Shown: piece by piece, positions 61,899 to 64,000 of the stretch
How the letters are laid out: each line of letters starts with the position of its first letter
Position numbering within the stretch: the stretch's first letter is position 1
Origin: Flavobacteriales bacterium
Lineage (GTDB): Bacteria > Bacteroidota > Bacteroidia > Flavobacteriales_F > PHOS-HE28
Direction: 5' to 3'
Length of the DNA: 64,000 nucleotides
Assembly (NCBI GenBank): GCA_020635715.1
Contig: JACJZG010000015.1
Span: 19,328 to 83,327, forward strand
Position numbers and translations under genes: made by a program
The notes under the pieces: generated by a model
What the model was told of the DNA's origin: nothing
What the model saw: only the letters and a program-made list of their open reading frames with translations
Database searches by the model: none

Positions 61899-63761
61899 TC
61901 ACGGTGCTTGTTCCTCCACCGTATTCGTGGCCACCGTGCCCCCTATCGCTTGCAGGATCACATCGCGGTCGTTGTCGCTCCCGGCGTACTTCACCACACC
62001 ATCCAAGGTGACGTCCGTGGCCAGATAGCCCTGGACCGTGTTCGTAGGGATGCTGCCTCCAATGGCCTGTAGGATCAGGTCGCGGTCGTTTTCCGCACCC
62101 GTGTAAGCCACGATACCGTTCCGGTCAATGTCACCCGGCCACAGGAGTTGTTGCCCGTTGAATGACCACCGCGCGTTCGTTCCCCAGACCGCCGTTGCCG
62201 TTGAGCGCAGGTCTATCGTGGTGGCCGTGGGCGAAAGGGATACCGCCTGGGTCATGCACGCCAGGTGGTTCCGATGCCGCAGCAGCACGTGGTAATTCCC
62301 GGGTCCCACATGGAAGGTCAACGGTGAACTGCCGTCCGCCGCGACCACATCGCCATCGCGCTGCAAGAGCCCTTGACTGGTGGCCACGATCACGGATGGA
62401 TCCGCCGTGGACCGCAACTCCACGCGGACCCAATCCACCACGGCGTTGGCGTTGCTCACGTTCAGGACCGTGGTGCTCACCTGCTCTCCACCACCCTGCG
62501 CCATCTGGGGGAGACCAAGCGCGGTATATGGTTCCGTGGCTGGCACCAGACCTTGGGTGCGCAGGGCGTCGCGCATGTCCCCACTGGCGCTCACATACGC
62601 CCCGCCCAACCACACCTTGGGCGACACGCGCACCACGGTCGACGCATCGGTGAGGTGATAGAGCGCACCTTGGCTCATGTTGCAGAAGTACAGTTCGCCG
62701 TTCACATCCTCCCCGATCGAGGTGACGCCTTGAGATCCTGTGCTGATCAAGGTCTGCGGTGTCCAACTGCTGCCGTTCGGTTGCAAGGCATGCACACGGC
62801 CGTGGCAGAAATCGCTGTAGATGTACTTGCCTTGCAGCGATGGATACAACGATCCGCGGTACACGCGACCGCCGATCACCGAACACCAGCCATCGCTCTG
62901 CGGATGGTCGATCACAGGCGACACGTAACTGCTCTGCGGCTGGCAGCCACTGGTCTCGTACGGCAGGTTCCCTTCATAACAGCGCCAGCCGAAGTTGGGG
63001 CCGCTGTTGTCGCCTGCGGGCCAACGGTCCACCTCCTCGCGTTCCCCCTGGCCCACATCGCCGATCCACAGGTCGCCCGTCTGCCGGTCGAACCCGAAAC
63101 GCCACGGATTCCGCAAGCCCGAGGCCCAGATCTCGGGGAGTACGCCGGACACCCCCACGAACGGATTCGACGCTGGTATGGTGTAAGCAGGCCCGTTCAC
63201 ATCGATACGCAGCACCTTGCCGAACGCCAGGCCCATGTTCTGCGCCTGGTTCCCCGGATCACCCGCACCGCCTCCATCCCCAGGCGCGAAGTACAGGTAG
63301 CCGTCCGGCCCGAACTCCAGATCACCGCCGTTGTGGTTCTGGAAAGGCTTGTCCAGGCTCCAAAGGATGGTCTCGCTGTTCGAGGCCACGTTCGGGTCAC
63401 TGGTGACGTTGAAGCGTGAAAGACGCAGCGTTCCATTGCCCGTGCCCGCCGTGTAGTACACGTAGAAGCGTCCGTTGGTCGGGTATTGCGGATGAAAGGC
63501 GAGACCCAGCAGGCCCTGCTCTCCCGCCTCCGCCAGCACGCGGTCCGTGAGGTCCAGGAAGGGCTGGCTGAGCAGTTGACCTTCGGCATCCACGATGCGG
63601 ATGCGCCCCGGCCGTTCCACCACGAACAACCGATCGTCGCCGGCGTGGGCCACATCCACCGGTGCGTTCAATCCGTTCACCACAAGTTCGAGTTGGACCT
63701 GTGCCGGTGTGAGGTTCCCCAGAAGAACGGCGGCGGAGCAAAGGAGTAGTGACTTTCTCAT
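61899..63761 (-). CDS. Secreted glucose/sorbosone-dehydrogenase-like protein with dockerin-like tail repeats
   Basis: 620 residues from the Met at 63761, with signal peptide RKSLLLCSAAVLLGNLTPAQ. The first ~360 residues form a PQQ-dependent sugar-dehydrogenase-like six-bladed propeller (LFVVERPGRIRIVDAEGQ, EQGLLGLAFHPQYPTNGRFY, GDLEFGPDGYLYFAPGDGGG, EIWASGLRNPWRFGFDRQTG). A beta module follows, and the end carries two copies of a calcium-loop-like repeat (GDIDRNGIVAYTGAENDRD and DVTLDGVVKYAGSDNDRD, each with LQAIGG). The catalytic status of the propeller is uncertain, since many members of this fold lack activity. No standard T9SS sorting signal is visible; the tail repeats may be the attachment or export module. 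Confidence 0.85.
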   Translation of the reverse strand: MRKSLLLCSAAVLLGNLTPAQVQLELVVNGLNAPVDVAHAGDDRLFVVERPGRIRIVDAEGQLLSQPFLDLTDRVLAEAGEQGLLGLAFHPQYPTNGRFYVYYTAGTGNGTLRLSRFNVTSDPNVASNSETILWSLDKPFQNHNGGDLEFGPDGYLYFAPGDGGGAGDPGNQAQNMGLAFGKVLRIDVNGPAYTIPASNPFVGVSGVLPEIWASGLRNPWRFGFDRQTGDLWIGDVGQGEREEVDRWPAGDNSGPNFGWRCYEGNLPYETSGCQPQSSYVSPVIDHPQSDGWCSVIGGRVYRGSLYPSLQGKYIYSDFCHGRVHALQPNGSSWTPQTLISTGSQGVTSIGEDVNGELYFCNMSQGALYHLTDASTVVRVSPKVWLGGAYVSASGDMRDALRTQGLVPATEPYTALGLPQMAQGGGEQVSTTVLNVSNANAVVDWVRVELRSTADPSVIVATSQGLLQRDGDVVAADGSSPLTFHVGPGNYHVLLRHRNHLACMTQAVSLSPTATTIDLRSTATAVWGTNARWSFNGQQLLWPGDIDRNGIVAYTGAENDRDLILQAIGGSIPTNTVQGYLATDVTLDGVVKYAGSDNDRDVILQAIGGTVATNTVEEQAP

Positions 63762-64000
63762 GGCTGGGACATTTGGCCACATCGCGGGAAAACCGGACCG
63801 ATCACCGCAGATCCCCATGGCCAGAGCTCCGTTCCGCACGAGACAACGCCGCTCGGTGCAGCAATACCTCCACACCCGGCCACTGCGATGGGGCTTTCCA
63901 TGCCCTGGTGGGAAAGCAGCCCCCCAATGCACGCCCAGCCCCGATCATGGCCTCCGCCATTTCCAGGACCTCATCCCCGCCCCTCCACATCCATTCCCGG
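63762..64000. other. Window-end region without a supported gene
   Basis: Only a short minus-strand frame (63802-63990, open to the window edge) is present. It could be the C-terminus of a gene outside, but it has no recognisable family residues and its Gly/Ala/Arg-rich composition fits chance reading in GC-rich DNA. No promoter box or terminator stands out. Confidence 0.5.

Noticed and set aside
63802..63990. Possible C-terminus of a minus-strand gene entering at the window edge
   Set aside because: About 60 residues without any recognisable motif and with composition expected by chance; kept only as an unsupported region.

Overview
The window reads as a piece of a high-GC member of the Bacteroidota, probably a Flavobacteriales-like environmental lineage. 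The evidence is type IX secretion (T9SS) sorting domains of type A and a gliding-motility-associated C-terminal domain, an ECF sigma/FecR/TonB-receptor cluster, a ribosomal protein bTHX, a DUF4159 protein, a START-like protein of the type found in this phylum, and repeated use of the Bacteroidota promoter -7 box TAnnTTTG. No plasmid, phage, insertion sequence, CRISPR array or rRNA is visible; one tRNA is present.

Layout. 1-3.6 kb: 3' part of a thiolase, an NlpC/P60 peptidase and a more AT-rich T9SS cargo gene. 3.6-9.7 kb (minus strand): ECF sigma factor, FecR anti-sigma, a separate STN-domain protein with a 16-residue surface repeat, and a TonB-dependent receptor that lacks its own STN domain. 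A 12-bp motif (GGATAGGGGTAT on the minus strand) occurs 33-40 bp before both fecR and the receptor gene. 9.7-14 kb: a giant gliding-motility-associated secreted protein with a local pair of compensating frameshifts. 14-25.7 kb: housekeeping genes clpB, a SixA-type phosphatase, a J-domain membrane protein, ilvE, recQ-mpg-fmt (translationally coupled), HU and a TrmH-family methyltransferase. 25.8-36.5 kb: bTHX with a histone-H1-like tail, pdxH, algH, a five-gene minus-strand operon (small hypothetical, lipoprotein, rhomboid, gmhB, class IV aminotransferase), tRNA-Met, a START-like protein with an H1-like N-terminal tail, an LptF/LptG permease, two tandem glycosyltransferases that both carry several frameshifts, and ribBA. 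36.5-43 kb: tamB and tsaD with overlapping divergent starts, and a TPR protein. 43-53 kb: two T9SS type A cargo proteins, one with eleven ~138-residue repeats. 53-61 kb: a MacAB-like efflux operon, a serine hydrolase, a polytopic membrane protein and rsmE. 61-64 kb: a DUF4159 gene with 8-bp tandem repeats in its signal peptide, and a glucose/sorbosone-dehydrogenase-like protein with dockerin-like tail repeats.

How it fits together. The window mixes cell-envelope functions (LptF/G, TamB, glycosyltransferases, TonB uptake, efflux) with a large secreted repertoire of at least four T9SS-type proteins, between ordinary housekeeping genes. The points most worth following are the split signal-transduction arrangement at 3.6-9.7 kb with its shared motif, the two unrelated proteins carrying lysine/alanine-rich H1-like tails, the 8-bp repeats inside a signal peptide, and the concentrated frameshifts in the glycosyltransferase pair, which may be sequencing or assembly error.
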